DNA from: a virus
DNA: 62,223 nucleotides
Direction: 5' to 3' (one strand)
IMG/VR virus record: IMGVR_UViG_3300014720_000037
Coordinates: 1-62,223 of that record
The stretch's first letter is position 1. Every line of letters starts with the position of its first letter. The notes beneath the pieces are model-generated. The model searched no databases, was not told the origin of the DNA, and saw only the letters and a list, made by a program, of their open reading frames with translations. Shown in pieces: positions 16,221-25,765 of this stretch. The position numbers and the translations under genes are program-made.

Positions 16221-17507
16221 TTATTTTAAACTAGTTGTAATAGCTAATTTTACACTGTGTTTATTAAATAAATATTGTTTGTATACCTCCTTATTAACTA
16301 AGAAGTGAACAATTTTATCAAACTGACTAAATCTATTTTGATCGCTAATAAGATCAATAATATTAGTAACAATAACACTAGCGTTAATACCACTACCAAA
16401 GTTTGTACTATATAACTTACTTAATACATCCAACAATAGATCTAAGGGAGAATATACATATACAACTTCACCCTTTTTATCAGTTGTAGTTTCAACATTA
16501 TTAGACTCAACTAGCTTAGTAAGATTATTAGTTTCTTCTACAATCTTTTGATAAAGAGTAAAAGATATACTACTAATAGCTTCAATGTCAGCCGTAATAA
16601 TGTCACTATAATCATATTTACTATCTAACTTAGCAATTAGCTCTTTAACAGAGGGTATATTTAATGTTGTCTTTAAAGATTTAATAAATAAAGGGGCCAA
16701 AGCAGATCCAATTAAACCTGCAACACCAACCTCTCTAAAAATATTAATTCTACTCTCATCTAATACATTATAATTGGCCTTGTATAAAATATCAGATACT
16801 CCCTTCCAAGTTCTAGGACAAGGATGAACAACAGAGAACGATGCATCCTTAGCACCATATCCAATAACATCACTAGGAACATTATTAGCTTTTAAAAACT
16901 CAATGTCATCACTAATAGCCCATAGTCTATCACCTAAGAATGCTCTTACAGATGGATGCAGATTACCATCCGCATAACTTAGAAACTCAGTTGCATCTAA
17001 ATCAACCTGAACAACAGAACATCTGCTTAGAATAGGACTACTAATACTATGAACATTAGCATTATCTTGTTGTCTATTTGTAGCACCAACTATTAGAAAC
17101 TTACTAGTAGGTAAATCATAATTTCCTAGCTTTCTATCACCTAATATCTGTTGTAAGATATTCATTTCTTGTGGCAAAGCATTAGCAAAATCATCTAAGA
17201 ACAGTAAACATTTATTATTAGAGCTAATAGCCTTTGCATACCACTCAGCAGGATAGTGAATTGAGCATCTATCTTCTGGCTGAATAAAGTCAACACCATA
17301 AATATTATTCTTAGTGATTAGACCACCAGTAAAGACATAAACATCATAGTTATTATCTCTAGCATATTGATATATTGATGCTGACTTACCAATTCCTGGG
17401 GCACCTTGTAACATCAATGTTCTATCAGTTAAACTGATTAGATCAATAGCTTCATAGATCTTTCCAACTGTAATTCTTCCGCCATTAAAATTTGCTAACT
17501 TACTCAT
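16221..17507 (-). CDS. MoxR-like AAA ATPase
   Basis: 428 aa. Walker A GAPGIGKSASI (about residue 35), Walker B CLLFLDDFANA, sensor-1 region IVGATNRQQDNANV, and an arginine-finger-like SPILSRC. The MoxR family works with vWA partners, and the partner gene follows directly. The C-terminal 200 residues are helical and unassigned. Start is the ATG of MSKLANFNGG. First gene of a two- to four-gene minus-strand operon. Confidence 0.88.
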   Translation of the reverse strand: MSKLANFNGGRITVGKIYEAIDLISLTDRTLMLQGAPGIGKSASIYQYARDNNYDVYVFTGGLITKNNIYGVDFIQPEDRCSIHYPAEWYAKAISSNNKCLLFLDDFANALPQEMNILQQILGDRKLGNYDLPTSKFLIVGATNRQQDNANVHSISSPILSRCSVVQVDLDATEFLSYADGNLHPSVRAFLGDRLWAISDDIEFLKANNVPSDVIGYGAKDASFSVVHPCPRTWKGVSDILYKANYNVLDESRINIFREVGVAGLIGSALAPLFIKSLKTTLNIPSVKELIAKLDSKYDYSDIITADIEAISSISFTLYQKIVEETNNLTKLVESNNVETTTDKKGEVVYVYSPLDLLLDVLSKLYSTNFGSGINASVIVTNIIDLISDQNRFSQFDKIVHFLVNKEVYKQYLFNKHSVKLAITTSLK

Positions 17508-17530
17508 ACAAATTATTATTTATCCTATTA

Positions 17531-18082
17531 TTAATTAATTATTAAGCAGTTACTAATCTGCTCATTTGCATCATACACAATTAAATCTAAGTAGTTAACT
17601 AGTTTAAATATGTTATACAAAGATCTATATCCTCTTAACTTCCAACTATCAAACTCATAATATATAAATCTATCTAGCTTAATATCATTAATATCAAGAT
17701 CAAACATTATTAACAACTCAAACAATATCTCATCTTTAATATAATTCTTATCAGGTAGATTGTAATTCATTAAGGTGTAATAGAACTTAGGATATCTAAT
17801 AACTCTACCAATTATATCTAAGCCAATTAAAGATACCTCTTCATTTGTTTTTGGGGATTTATCTTTCAACTGATTGTTATAAGTAATACAAGCAGAGTTA
17901 AACAAAAATAACTCTTTTATTCTAAGATCTAGACTTATTCGTTTACCCTCTAATGTATTGAGATTAATAGCCTCTGATATGTCATAATGCCTTCTAATTA
18001 TATATTTGTAATTACTGTCTAACTCAACATATTGACCACCTACAATTCTTAGACATTCTTCTTGAAAGACATTTATATACAT
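17531..18082 (-). CDS. hypothetical protein, 183 aa
   Basis: Helical, acidic, rich in Tyr/Leu/Asn, with no motif recognised. Lies 23 nt upstream of the MoxR gene and 2 nt downstream of the next gene, so it is probably an accessory member of the same operon. Confidence 0.6.
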   Translation of the reverse strand: MYINVFQEECLRIVGGQYVELDSNYKYIIRRHYDISEAINLNTLEGKRISLDLRIKELFLFNSACITYNNQLKDKSPKTNEEVSLIGLDIIGRVIRYPKFYYTLMNYNLPDKNYIKDEILFELLIMFDLDINDIKLDRFIYYEFDSWKLRGYRSLYNIFKLVNYLDLIVYDANEQISNCLIIN

Positions 18083-18084
18083 AT

Positions 18085-18621
18085 TTAAATAACAAGAGCT
18101 GTTGTTCTAGCCTTAATATGCTCAGGTATTCTAACAATATCTTTACTAAGGATATCAAGGGCCTGCTCAATATCAATCTTTTTAGTATTTCTGCTATCTT
18201 CAGTCCACAAGTGAGTGCCACTACTACTAACACTAATAATAGTGTCACTTAGCATTGGAAAATAGAAACATTCAACAAGTTTCCCCTCCTTACTTCTTTT
18301 ATTTACATCATAGCCCTTAGTAGTATAACTAAGCTCTAACGTATATTCTGCACTCTTATAAATTAAATTATTAAATCTATGATCATCAAATGTCATACAT
18401 TCAATATCATTAGACTCCATATCCCCTTTTAAAACTGGCAGTTCAATATACAAAGATACTCTCTTTTTATTAATCTTGTCAGTGTTAGTATTATTTGCGG
18501 GTAAATTGTAATGAATTAAATCTGACCCAACAAATCTATTAACTGCAAAATGAATTGTAACTGTATTTGTTTCTTTATTTTTCTTCCATGATGTAAACAC
18601 ACCACAAGTAAATGTTGACAT
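18085..18621 (-). CDS. hypothetical protein, about 178 aa
   Basis: I chose the ATG of MSTFTCGVFTSWKKN; an ATG three codons earlier is also possible. Predicted beta-rich N-terminal half and a short helical C-terminus. First gene of the MoxR/vWA group. Not recognised. Confidence 0.6.
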   Translation of the reverse strand: MSTFTCGVFTSWKKNKETNTVTIHFAVNRFVGSDLIHYNLPANNTNTDKINKKRVSLYIELPVLKGDMESNDIECMTFDDHRFNNLIYKSAEYTLELSYTTKGYDVNKRSKEGKLVECFYFPMLSDTIISVSSSGTHLWTEDSRNTKKIDIEQALDILSKDIVRIPEHIKARTTALVI

Positions 18622-18723
18622 AATTACCATTAGACTACTGATTTGTACCTTAACTTACACACTTAAAGTAACTGTATATACTTTATATTAAACTTTATAA
18701 TCCTACTTATACGTTACAAATAT

Positions 18724-19448
18724 ATGGCTTCTAAAAAAGATATCACAATTACCTGCTGCAACTACTGTTACAAACGCTTCATTGTTGCTAGTAGTAACCA
18801 ATGGTGTTACAGAAAAGGTTGCAATATCTCAACTTCCAACAGGTATAACATCAGTTAATAATCTTGGCGGGGGGTACTACTCTAGGAGCAGTACAAGGTG
18901 TTGAGTTACAACTAAAAACTATAATACCTGGTACTGGTTTGTCTTTTACAACAACTAGTAACACTATAACAATTAATAGCAATTTAAATGCCACTAGTGT
19001 TGGATCTGGGGTATCAATAATAAACACTTTTAGTAATCCTAATATAGCTTTTAAATCTATAACAGGTAGTAATGGTATAGCAATTACTAACAATACAACA
19101 AGTATTAACATTGCAAATTCAATTAACACAGCCCTTGATTCAATTATTGGTTTAATAGAATTACCTCAACAAAAACAATATAAACTAGATCCTTATGTTA
19201 ATAAAGGTTTTACTATCAACAACCTATATTTAATAGCTACTAGTGGTACTGCTGTTGTTAGACTAAAAGTACAAGACCCTGCTAATATTGACATTGCAAA
19301 CACCTCAAATTTTAATGTCACTAATACTAGAACTCAAAACATTATTAATGGTATAACTCTAACAGTTGGACAACAATTGATACTAGAAGTTATCACAGTA
19401 AATACATGTTTAGATCTATCATTTACAATAGATCTAAACTATACTTAA
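18724..19448 (+). pseudogene. fibre/adhesin-like gene with two homopolymer frameshifts
   Basis: The complete product would be about 240 aa: MASKKISQLPAATTV start, repeated ISQLP, then GGGTTLGAVQGVELQLK and a beta-rich body ending SFTIDLNYT. This is a typical fibre or tail-tip N-terminus. As written it needs two -1 corrections: one in the A6 run at 18733-18738 and one in the G6 run at 18869-18874. Only the part from 18864 is open as a single frame. The cause may be sequence error, decay or slippage-based phase variation of a surface protein. Confidence 0.65.
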
Positions 19449-19657
19449 TAATTAATAAGATCTATTCTTTTAGGGAACCATTTGTCAAAATGATCTAAGA
19501 TCTCTGTAAAAACATAATCATAGACATTACAATTAGATAAGTCTATTACTATTTTATTATTAATAGACTTATCCAAACATTCTAATATCACATGTGATAA
19601 CTCACAATAATCAGAGTTGTTATTTAAAAACTTACCAAGATTAATTATTTTAGTCAT
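19445..19657 (-). CDS. hypothetical protein, 70 aa
   Basis: Short protein with a Cys-containing helix (SHVILECLDKSI) and a strand INNKIVIDLSN. It overlaps the end of the convergent fibre gene by 4 nt, and its start overlaps the next upstream gene by 4 nt. Not recognised. Confidence 0.5.
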   Translation of the reverse strand: MTKIINLGKFLNNNSDYCELSHVILECLDKSINNKIVIDLSNCNVYDYVFTEILDHFDKWFPKRIDLINY

Positions 19658-19932
19658 GTTATACCAAATGAATTAGCAAAAGCATATATATCTGTACTAA
19701 CTTGTTTTTCAACATCTCTAATAGCATTAGAGATATTTATAACAATAAGCTCTTTATGAGTTATATCATCATATGAGCCATCATCAAATCTAACCACAGC
19801 TTTTTCTTTATCTGTATATATAACTTCTCCAATATTAAGATAAGGATAAGTATGTAGATTATCATTAAGCTTTAAAATTGCAACTGCAACCTTATCATGT
19901 TGTTTTATTAGTCTTCCTAGTTTGTCTCTCAT
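19654..19932 (-). CDS. hypothetical protein, 92 aa
   Basis: N-terminal small-barrel-like stretch (MRDKLGRLIKQHDKVAVAIL ... IGEVIYTDKEKAVVRFDDG) that resembles KOW/SH3-type barrels in layout only. It overlaps the HTH gene by 38 nt. It may be the partner of that regulator, but this is not shown. Confidence 0.55.
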   Translation of the reverse strand: MRDKLGRLIKQHDKVAVAILKLNDNLHTYPYLNIGEVIYTDKEKAVVRFDDGSYDDITHKELIVINISNAIRDVEKQVSTDIYAFANSFGIT

Positions 19933-20245
19933 AATTAAACACCTCCTTAGTCACATTAAAGTATTTGCACAAAGTATTCATATTAGATGTAAGACTATTA
20001 CAGCCATTAATCATCTCTGATAGTTGTCTTGATTTAATACCAAGATCAGATGCTATATCATCTCTCTTCTTACCACTCATCTTAACTAACAACTCAAGAG
20101 CAATAGCGCCCCTTCTTTGTCTCCAATGAGTAATAATAGACTCAGCTAACACCATATCGTGTAAGGATAAGGTGCCACTCCCATATAACTTCTTTAACTG
20201 TTTAAATTGGGTCAATGTTTGTGGGTATATAATTGTATTGTTCAT
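19895..20245 (-). CDS. XRE/HigA-like HTH protein
   Basis: 116 aa. Residues about 57-100 form a helix-turn-helix: KKRDDIASDLGIKSRQLSEM, then INGCNSLTSNMNTLCKYFNV, as in HigA antitoxins and XRE repressors. The N-terminal 50 residues (TLTQFKQLKKLYGSG ... HWRQRRGAIALELL) are also seen in HigA-type proteins. No classic HigB toxin is visible next to it; the 92-aa downstream gene does not look like one. Possible transcription regulator or orphan antitoxin. Confidence 0.7.
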   Translation of the reverse strand: MNNTIIYPQTLTQFKQLKKLYGSGTLSLHDMVLAESIITHWRQRRGAIALELLVKMSGKKRDDIASDLGIKSRQLSEMINGCNSLTSNMNTLCKYFNVTKEVFNYERQTRKTNKTT

Positions 20246-20300
20246 TGTCTTTATATTGTAATAGTTTTACTAATTAATATACAAACTTAAAAGTTTAGAC

Positions 20301-20642
20301 CTATTCTTGATATATAGCAAGTTGTAATAGAGCTTTTATATAATCATCACACTTAATGGTATGTGGATATCTCACACCATGACTATTAACCTCAGATAAA
20401 AGATTAAGCAATTCTATTCTTGATAGTGGTGTCCTATTTAAATGAGTAGTAACAGATTGATTAAAACTCGTAATTAGATCCATATTATAAAAGCTAGCAA
20501 CATGCTCACATATCCTAAAATGGAACTTTCCAATATAAATATCAATAATATTTCTTTTATTAGAAAGACATTTCCCATTTAAACATTTAAACTTTATAAA
20601 GACAATGTCATCTTTCATATAGACTTCAAGCTTTCTACTCAT
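20301..20642 (-). CDS. small paralogous family protein (family A)
   Basis: 113 aa. C-terminal module TPLSRIELLNLLSEVNS and last helix IKALLQLAIYQE. ATGA overlap with the upstream member (20639), showing that TGA is a stop and that the genes are coupled. Unknown function. Confidence 0.6.
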   Translation of the reverse strand: MSRKLEVYMKDDIVFIKFKCLNGKCLSNKRNIIDIYIGKFHFRICEHVASFYNMDLITSFNQSVTTHLNRTPLSRIELLNLLSEVNSHGVRYPHTIKCDDYIKALLQLAIYQE

Positions 20643-21043
20643 AAAGCAAATATCATTGTATTTAATATGGAAATAGATGTGTTTAATCTTTTTTTGTCCA
20701 AAGGATTTTGGCTAATAGATTCTTGATTAACTAATAATGCAATAATGTTTATTAGACTAGATCTATCTATAACCTCCTTATAAAATTTAAAGTTATTTAT
20801 TATACTAATCTTTCCAAGCCAATGATCTGATGTCGGTTCAAACAATATAAATCTATAAGCTATGTTATCAATTATTAGTCTCTCAACAAAATAATATCCA
20901 TACATACTATGTAAATCTATATTAAAGTGTGGAGGGCATAGAATATACACAGTATATGGTGTTATTGTATAATAGCCTCCTTCAAACATGTCTCTTCTAT
21001 AAAGTTTATAATCAATCATAAAAACCACATTATCAGATATCAA
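20639..21043 (-). CDS. small paralogous family protein (family A)
   Basis: 134 aa. Strand-rich N-terminus, module VIDRSSLINIIALLVN and a variant final helix SISILNTMIFAL. Ends in the ATGA overlap with the next gene. Unknown function. Confidence 0.6.
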   Translation of the reverse strand: MISDNVVFMIDYKLYRRDMFEGGYYTITPYTVYILCPPHFNIDLHSMYGYYFVERLIIDNIAYRFILFEPTSDHWLGKISIINNFKFYKEVIDRSSLINIIALLVNQESISQNPLDKKRLNTSISILNTMIFAL

Positions 21044-21068
21044 AGTAATACAACTTGTATAAAAGATC

Positions 21069-21392
21069 CTACATAAACATATTAAGTATTACCAAATTAA
21101 TTTGTTCCATAACAGAAGGTTCAATGTTGCCACTTATTCTTTGAATAAACTCTATTGTTTGAGACCTATTAAGGATCTCATAGAGACTAATATTAGGCTT
21201 TACATTAGTAAAATCAACGTCAGATATAATCTGATCAAATAAGAACTTATAACTCCTATCACTACAAACAGTTATAGTCTTAACCCCCAAGTTAAACTCT
21301 TTTAAATTGTTATTATTAATATGGAGAAAATACAAATAACCTTCTGCACTAAATATTTTTCTCCTAATCATTAGATAGTCAACATTTAGCAT
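21069..21392 (-). CDS. small paralogous family protein (family A)
   Basis: 107 aa. Module ILNRSQTIEFIQRISGN and final helix INLVILNMFM. Overlaps the upstream GIY-YIG gene by 7 nt. Unknown function. Confidence 0.55.
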   Translation of the reverse strand: MLNVDYLMIRRKIFSAEGYLYFLHINNNNLKEFNLGVKTITVCSDRSYKFLFDQIISDVDFTNVKPNISLYEILNRSQTIEFIQRISGNIEPSVMEQINLVILNMFM

Positions 21393-21709
21393 GTCTTTTT
21401 AGCTATAGCCCTTTTAGTATTATACAAGTTACCTCTGTGAATACCATCAATATACAACTGTTCTAATAGTAATAACGCATCCTTTTTAATATTCTTAGGA
21501 GCCACTTCTAATATGCTAAATTTAAAAGATGTATAACCATACTTATTAAAGTCTGCTTGTAGTTCTTTATTACTATGCTTATTAAATATTAAAGATGTTA
21601 GATGACTGTTCCACCTAACAAATATGTCAATCGAGCTGCCAATATACTTCTTGTTATTAGTAGTACATTCAATGCAGTAAATACCAACTAAACCTAATCT
21701 TCTATTCAC
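21386..21709 (-). CDS. short GIY-YIG endonuclease
   Basis: 107 aa, essentially only the nuclease domain: LVGIYCIECTTNNKKYIGSS, VRWNSHLTSL, SNKELQADFNKYGYTSFKF and the Glu helix LLLLEQLYI. No C-terminal DNA-binding modules remain, so it is either a truncated homing endonuclease or a minimal type needing another specificity factor. It sits inside the family A gene run. Confidence 0.8.
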   Translation of the reverse strand: MNRRLGLVGIYCIECTTNNKKYIGSSIDIFVRWNSHLTSLIFNKHSNKELQADFNKYGYTSFKFSILEVAPKNIKKDALLLLEQLYIDGIHRGNLYNTKRAIAKKTC

Positions 21710-21767
21710 AATATAAGTAATCTGATATATGTTTAAGTATTAATATAACAGATTAAATAAATATGTA

Positions 21768-22133
21768 CTAAGAAGAATAAAGAGCCATTTCTAACAAATT
21801 AATTATACTTGAACTTTCTGTATAGAACCTAGCACTAATATTATAATCATATATATTGTTTAGTAATTCTATTAATTGAGATCTTTTTAACCTGTTTTCT
21901 ATAATATCTTTAAATGATCTATATAAAGACATAGTTTTATAAGATAAAGGTTTAGGTAATTCATCTTGAATATACCATCTACTATTTCCAATAGAATCAA
22001 ATACAAAATGAGTATAAGCTGCATGATGAGAATAAAAGACAGTTGATCTATTGTTGCTATCCTTAATATAAAAGTCTCTATAAGTTGTCTCATCATAAAC
22101 ATATGAAGTCATATAAACTTCTATATTATCCAT
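21768..22133 (-). CDS. small paralogous family protein (family A)
   Basis: 121 aa. N-terminus MDNIEVYMTSYVYDE, module RLKRSQLIELLNNIYDY and last helix IINLLEMALYSS. Starts inside the restored end of the next upstream member (8-nt overlap). Unknown function. Confidence 0.6.
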   Translation of the reverse strand: MDNIEVYMTSYVYDETTYRDFYIKDSNNRSTVFYSHHAAYTHFVFDSIGNSRWYIQDELPKPLSYKTMSLYRSFKDIIENRLKRSQLIELLNNIYDYNISARFYTESSSIINLLEMALYSS

Positions 22134-22522
22134 ACAATATTAAATTTAATAATTCAAGTACAATTAATAATCTATCTTTAAACTTTATAGTATTAGTACA
22201 TACTGTAAAAAAAAGAGTTAATATCTCTAATCAAAGTAACTAAATCATCTCTACTTAATAGTTTATTTGGTATTTGATTATAAGGTATATACATTCTTTG
22301 ATGGCCTTCAAACACATTATCAATATTGTAAAACCTTAATACATAAAAAGGTACAAATATAGTAGTAAAAGTATTATTTATACCTATATTATTACATATA
22401 GTAAAATAATAAACGTTCCAAGCCTCTTCTTGTATTGTGTTTTGATACTTATTAAAATTAAGCCCAATATAAATATGAGATTTAATTCTACTATTAGTAC
22501 ATATAAGCTTGTTAGTCTCCAT
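22126..22522 (-). pseudogene. family A gene frameshifted at an A8/T8 run
   Basis: As written the frame stops early at 22193 after INSFFYSMY. Removing one base from the run at 22207-22214 restores KFKDRLLIVLELLNLILYG, the expected family C-terminus, with its stop overlapping the next gene exactly as other members do. This strongly suggests a single extra base (error, mutation or slippage). Confidence 0.75.
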
Positions 22523-22907
22523 ATATTGCTAAGTCTAATAAATTAAGTATAATAGGCCCCTCTTTACTTTCTAATATCCTGTCATTAAAGTTATATATAT
22601 CATCACTAGTATTAATAAGATGTATGGTATCTATTATTTGTTGTCTTGTAAGAGGGGGCCTTTTAAAGAATGTCATTACATTAATCTTCTTTCTTATACT
22701 TATTATTTCTCTATATTTAACCCCCTTAACCTCATACAAGTTATACATATTTATAATAGATGGACTAATATAAAACTTAGTAGTAATAGTTTGTATAGGA
22801 TTTAGGTTATAAATATATTGACTAGTAAAGAATAAATCATTAGATAGCTCATCCTCTAGCTTAAAGAATAGATCTCCTTTATTACCATATACAAGTATTC
22901 TAGACAT
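22512..22907 (-). CDS. small paralogous family protein (family A)
   Basis: 131 aa from the ATG of MSRILVYGNKG. Module PPLTRQQIIDTIHLINTSDD and final helix PIILNLLDLAIYGD. A C5/G5 run here is intact in frame, so not every homopolymer in the window is disturbed. Unknown function. Confidence 0.6.
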   Translation of the reverse strand: MSRILVYGNKGDLFFKLEDELSNDLFFTSQYIYNLNPIQTITTKFYISPSIINMYNLYEVKGVKYREIISIRKKINVMTFFKRPPLTRQQIIDTIHLINTSDDIYNFNDRILESKEGPIILNLLDLAIYGD

Positions 22908-22930
22908 AATTATCATTACCTATTTGTATA

Positions 22931-23302
22931 TTAATTATATATAGCTTGCTCTAATAAACTTATTATTATTAATCTTATATTCTCAGTAAATAAACTTGAA
23001 GATGAAGATTTTGTAATAAGCCAACTATTATTTATAATTTGATCTCTTTTTAATAAACTACATATTTCAGAAGAAGGACATATAACAAATGACTGACTTA
23101 GCTTTAAACCTAAGTTTTGCAAATTATAGTACTTAATAACTGATTCTTCTAAGTATACATTTGTTCCTGCAAATGTATTATAAGCATAATAAAACATACC
23201 ATAAGTATCTTTTGTAATATCTTCTATTAAAGTTATGTATATACTAGAGACATAATCATTTATAGGTATAGACTTGTATACTCTTATATTTTTACTAGAC
23301 AT
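22931..23302 (-). CDS. small paralogous family protein (family A)
   Basis: 123 aa. N-terminus SSKNIRVYKSIPINDYVSS, module LLKRDQIINNSWLITK and final helix LIIISLLEQAIYN. First gene of this run on the minus strand. Unknown function. Confidence 0.6.
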   Translation of the reverse strand: MSSKNIRVYKSIPINDYVSSIYITLIEDITKDTYGMFYYAYNTFAGTNVYLEESVIKYYNLQNLGLKLSQSFVICPSSEICSLLKRDQIINNSWLITKSSSSSLFTENIRLIIISLLEQAIYN

Positions 23303-23307
23303 TACTA

Positions 23308-23868
23308 CTATATAGACTTAGCAATAGTGCTTAATAACTTACTATCATATTGCCCATTATAATTAGCCTTAAAGTATGACATAACATCTTTGATATTACT
23401 TAGTTTATTAGTACTAATAATAGTTCTAATATCACTCTCATCTAATTGTTTTGGTAGTAATGATTGTAGATATTCAATCTCCTCTACAAAGACTTGCAGA
23501 TTAGTATTAATAGGATCTAGTTCTAATATCTGTACAAGTGTTAACTCATCATATGTAATACTAACTTGTTTGTTATCTTCAGTAGTAATAATTAAAGCCA
23601 CCTTAGTACCAATATTAGAATCATTAGATCTACTAACAATTTTAATAGCGGCTTCCCTGTTAACTCTGATTCTCTTTTTAATAACGTCATAGAGATCATC
23701 ATTTGATAGATTAAACACTTCTAGATGTTTATCCTTAGCAACGGCTTTAAGAGCTGTTAATAGATTTGTTTTAAACTCATGCAGATTAGTTGTTAATCTA
23801 TTTTTTCTACCATCTATAACCTGTTCACCTAAATCTAAAATAGTATTATTCAGGCCCATATTATTCAC
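23308..23868 (-). CDS. hypothetical protein, 186 aa
   Basis: Mixed alpha/beta, charged, no motif recognised. Start at MNNMGLNN or three codons later at MGLNNTIL. Overlaps the upstream gene by 8 nt. Different in type from the family A genes that follow. Confidence 0.6.
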   Translation of the reverse strand: MNNMGLNNTILDLGEQVIDGRKNRLTTNLHEFKTNLLTALKAVAKDKHLEVFNLSNDDLYDVIKKRIRVNREAAIKIVSRSNDSNIGTKVALIITTEDNKQVSITYDELTLVQILELDPINTNLQVFVEEIEYLQSLLPKQLDESDIRTIISTNKLSNIKDVMSYFKANYNGQYDSKLLSTIAKSI

Positions 23869-24217
23869 TCCAAAGATCTAAACATTCAACTTTAATAAAA
23901 CCTCTTTCATAGCACCTCTTAGAAGGCATTCCATTAGCTTTAGCTTGTCTAACAGATACATGAGGACCACTATCAATATTAGATTCATGCATATAAACAT
24001 CAACAATATAAAACTTTAATCCTATCAGATTACTATATATTGCATTTTTACAGTTAAAAGTAACAGCAGTCCCAACAGTAAAAGGACTTAGATAATCATT
24101 AAGTAAATTATCTAAGTCTCTTTTATACTGTTCTTCTAACTGCCTAAGATGTTTTCTATGATCTCTAATATTGTTTAGTAGTTGATTATATTTACCACTA
24201 AACTCATTATAATCCAT
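23861..24217 (-). CDS. hypothetical protein with N-terminal coiled coil, 118 aa
   Basis: The first 40 residues form a charged coiled coil (NNIRDHRKHLRQLEEQYKRD), followed by a beta segment with VGTAVTFNCKN. Adjacent (1 nt) to the prohibitin-like gene. Function unknown. Confidence 0.6.
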   Translation of the reverse strand: MDYNEFSGKYNQLLNNIRDHRKHLRQLEEQYKRDLDNLLNDYLSPFTVGTAVTFNCKNAIYSNLIGLKFYIVDVYMHESNIDSGPHVSVRQAKANGMPSKRCYERGFIKVECLDLWSE

Positions 24218-25010
24218 CTATTTATTAGGCGTATTAATGATAACAGGAGGCTGATTTGTAGATCCACCAACATTAAACACAGCACTATTACCATTCCACT
24301 TATCAATGGCAGTCTTTTGTAATAGTGTAGGAGTTAGTGACTTGCTAATAATGTCATTATTCTCAGCAATAGTTCTAGCAGTTTGCAAATCAATTTGAGC
24401 CTGCTGTTGTTTCTGTAGTGCTATAGCCTTATTCTCAATAGCTTGTTGTACTTGTTCATCCAATACAAAACCAGTAATAGTAAATGATTGTAGAGATACA
24501 ACTGATTGGGCCTTCAAGTTCTCATTGATACCCTTTACAATCTCATCCAGCAATAGCAGCTTGATTACTAATAATCTGACTAATAGGATACTTAGCAACT
24601 ACTTGTTTAACCTCACCTAGTAGGATTGGTTGTAGTGCAAAGCTCTTAATAGTCTCACCATCTTTATCCCTATCACCAGTAAGTATTACTAACCTAGCAG
24701 TTTGAGCCGCATGAACACCATTAACATTGTAGTTAGCAGTAGCAGTAATAACTACTTGCTGACCATCTTGTGTTAATGCTTGAAACTTCTCAGGTACTGA
24801 CTTAGTACTAACATCTAACTGCTTAGTTGATGTTACAAAAGGCACCACAAGATTAAGACCAGGAGTTAGTACTTGTTCTTGTGCCTTACCAAACCTATAT
24901 ACAGTGTGTACTGTACCTTCTTGTACTGGCACAATAGCACCAAATCCTACAACACTAATAAATGCTGCAATTCCACCAGCTAGAATAGTTTGACCAACTG
25001 TAATTGACAT
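24218..25010 (-). pseudogene. prohibitin-like SPFH/Band 7 protein, frameshifted
   Basis: Two overlapping frames together give one SPFH protein of about 263 aa: a signal anchor (TILAGGIAAFISVVGFGAIV), the Band 7 core (VQEGTVHTVYRFGKAQEQVL, TPGLNLVVPFV, QALTQDGQQVVITATANYNV) and, in the other frame, DEIVKGINENLKAQSV, ITGFVLDEQVQQAIE and a coiled coil. The break is at GCTGGATGAG (near 24547), where one base too many separates NQAAIA from DEIVKG. Prohibitin-like proteins form membrane rings or microdomains. In phages their role is unclear. Confidence 0.75.
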
Positions 25011-25025
25011 AATTCTTTTCCTCTT

Positions 25026-25391
25026 TTATAGATACTTAATTGATAGATAATTGATTAATAAATGTAAGGTATTGTCCAAGATAATACATAACCAAACACC
25101 TAAGAATGGTGGTGTTGTTTCTGGATATACCTCACTTAATGCTTTAGCATTAAAGGTGCCAAATACATAATTCTTATAACTAGTTATGTAATTAGCAATG
25201 CCTAGATGATCAATAATAACATGTGTAAATGCTATTACAAATAAGGCATTAGAACTGGCTATTAATATAAAAGGTAATGTGTATGTAATACCGTGATAAA
25301 TGGCCCACCGCACATCACTCCTCTTATTAATAGCCATAGTGTGACTTTGAAGTATATAGTCACCAACTAAATGACATAGTAATTGTTCCAT
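25026..25391 (-). CDS. DUF3307-like membrane protein
   Basis: 121 aa. HLVGDYILQSHTMAINKR near the N-terminus matches the DUF3307 opening (H..gDyilQ...a..K), followed by membrane helices (ITYTLPFILIASSNALFVIA; FLGVWLCIILDNTLHLLIN) and HVIIDHLGI. Conserved His/Asp in the membrane suggests a metal or enzymatic site. Function unknown. Confidence 0.7.
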   Translation of the reverse strand: MEQLLCHLVGDYILQSHTMAINKRSDVRWAIYHGITYTLPFILIASSNALFVIAFTHVIIDHLGIANYITSYKNYVFGTFNAKALSEVYPETTPPFLGVWLCIILDNTLHLLINYLSIKYL

Positions 25392-25399
25392 TATATTAA

Positions 25400-25744
25400 T
25401 TAAATCTTCAATTGACTTGGTGTAAAGAAACCACCACTACAATAACTAATAGTAGTTCTTAGTCCATCTTTATTCTTAACTTCAAGTGGCACCATATAGA
25501 AGTGACCATTACCACAACCTAACAACTGTTTATCTTTAATTGATACAAGCTCTAAGTTGTTATTGTAAGCACTAATCTTAGTCTTTATATCATTGACTTG
25601 TTCTGCTGTTAATGAACTTGATAACATAGCAGATAAACCACCAATAGATATAATAATAAAAGCACCAATTAATAAATACAATGTAATAACATTAAAACAA
25701 ATTAAAAAGTATTGAGACCATTCTCTTTTAAACCTTTTAAACAC
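25400..25744 (-). CDS. membrane-anchored hypothetical protein, 114 aa
   Basis: One N-terminal membrane helix (FLICFNVITLYLLIGAFIII region), then an extracytoplasmic domain with two cysteines (LLGCGNGHFY ... SYCSGG) that could form a disulfide. Not recognised. Confidence 0.6.
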   Translation of the reverse strand: MFKRFKREWSQYFLICFNVITLYLLIGAFIIISIGGLSAMLSSSLTAEQVNDIKTKISAYNNNLELVSIKDKQLLGCGNGHFYMVPLEVKNKDGLRTTISYCSGGFFTPSQLKI

Positions 25745-25765
25745 AATTAATACCTCATATTAACT

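Noticed and set aside
19895-20245. HigBA toxin-antitoxin pair
   Set aside because: The HTH protein is HigA-like, but neither neighbour has a RelE/HigB toxin pattern.
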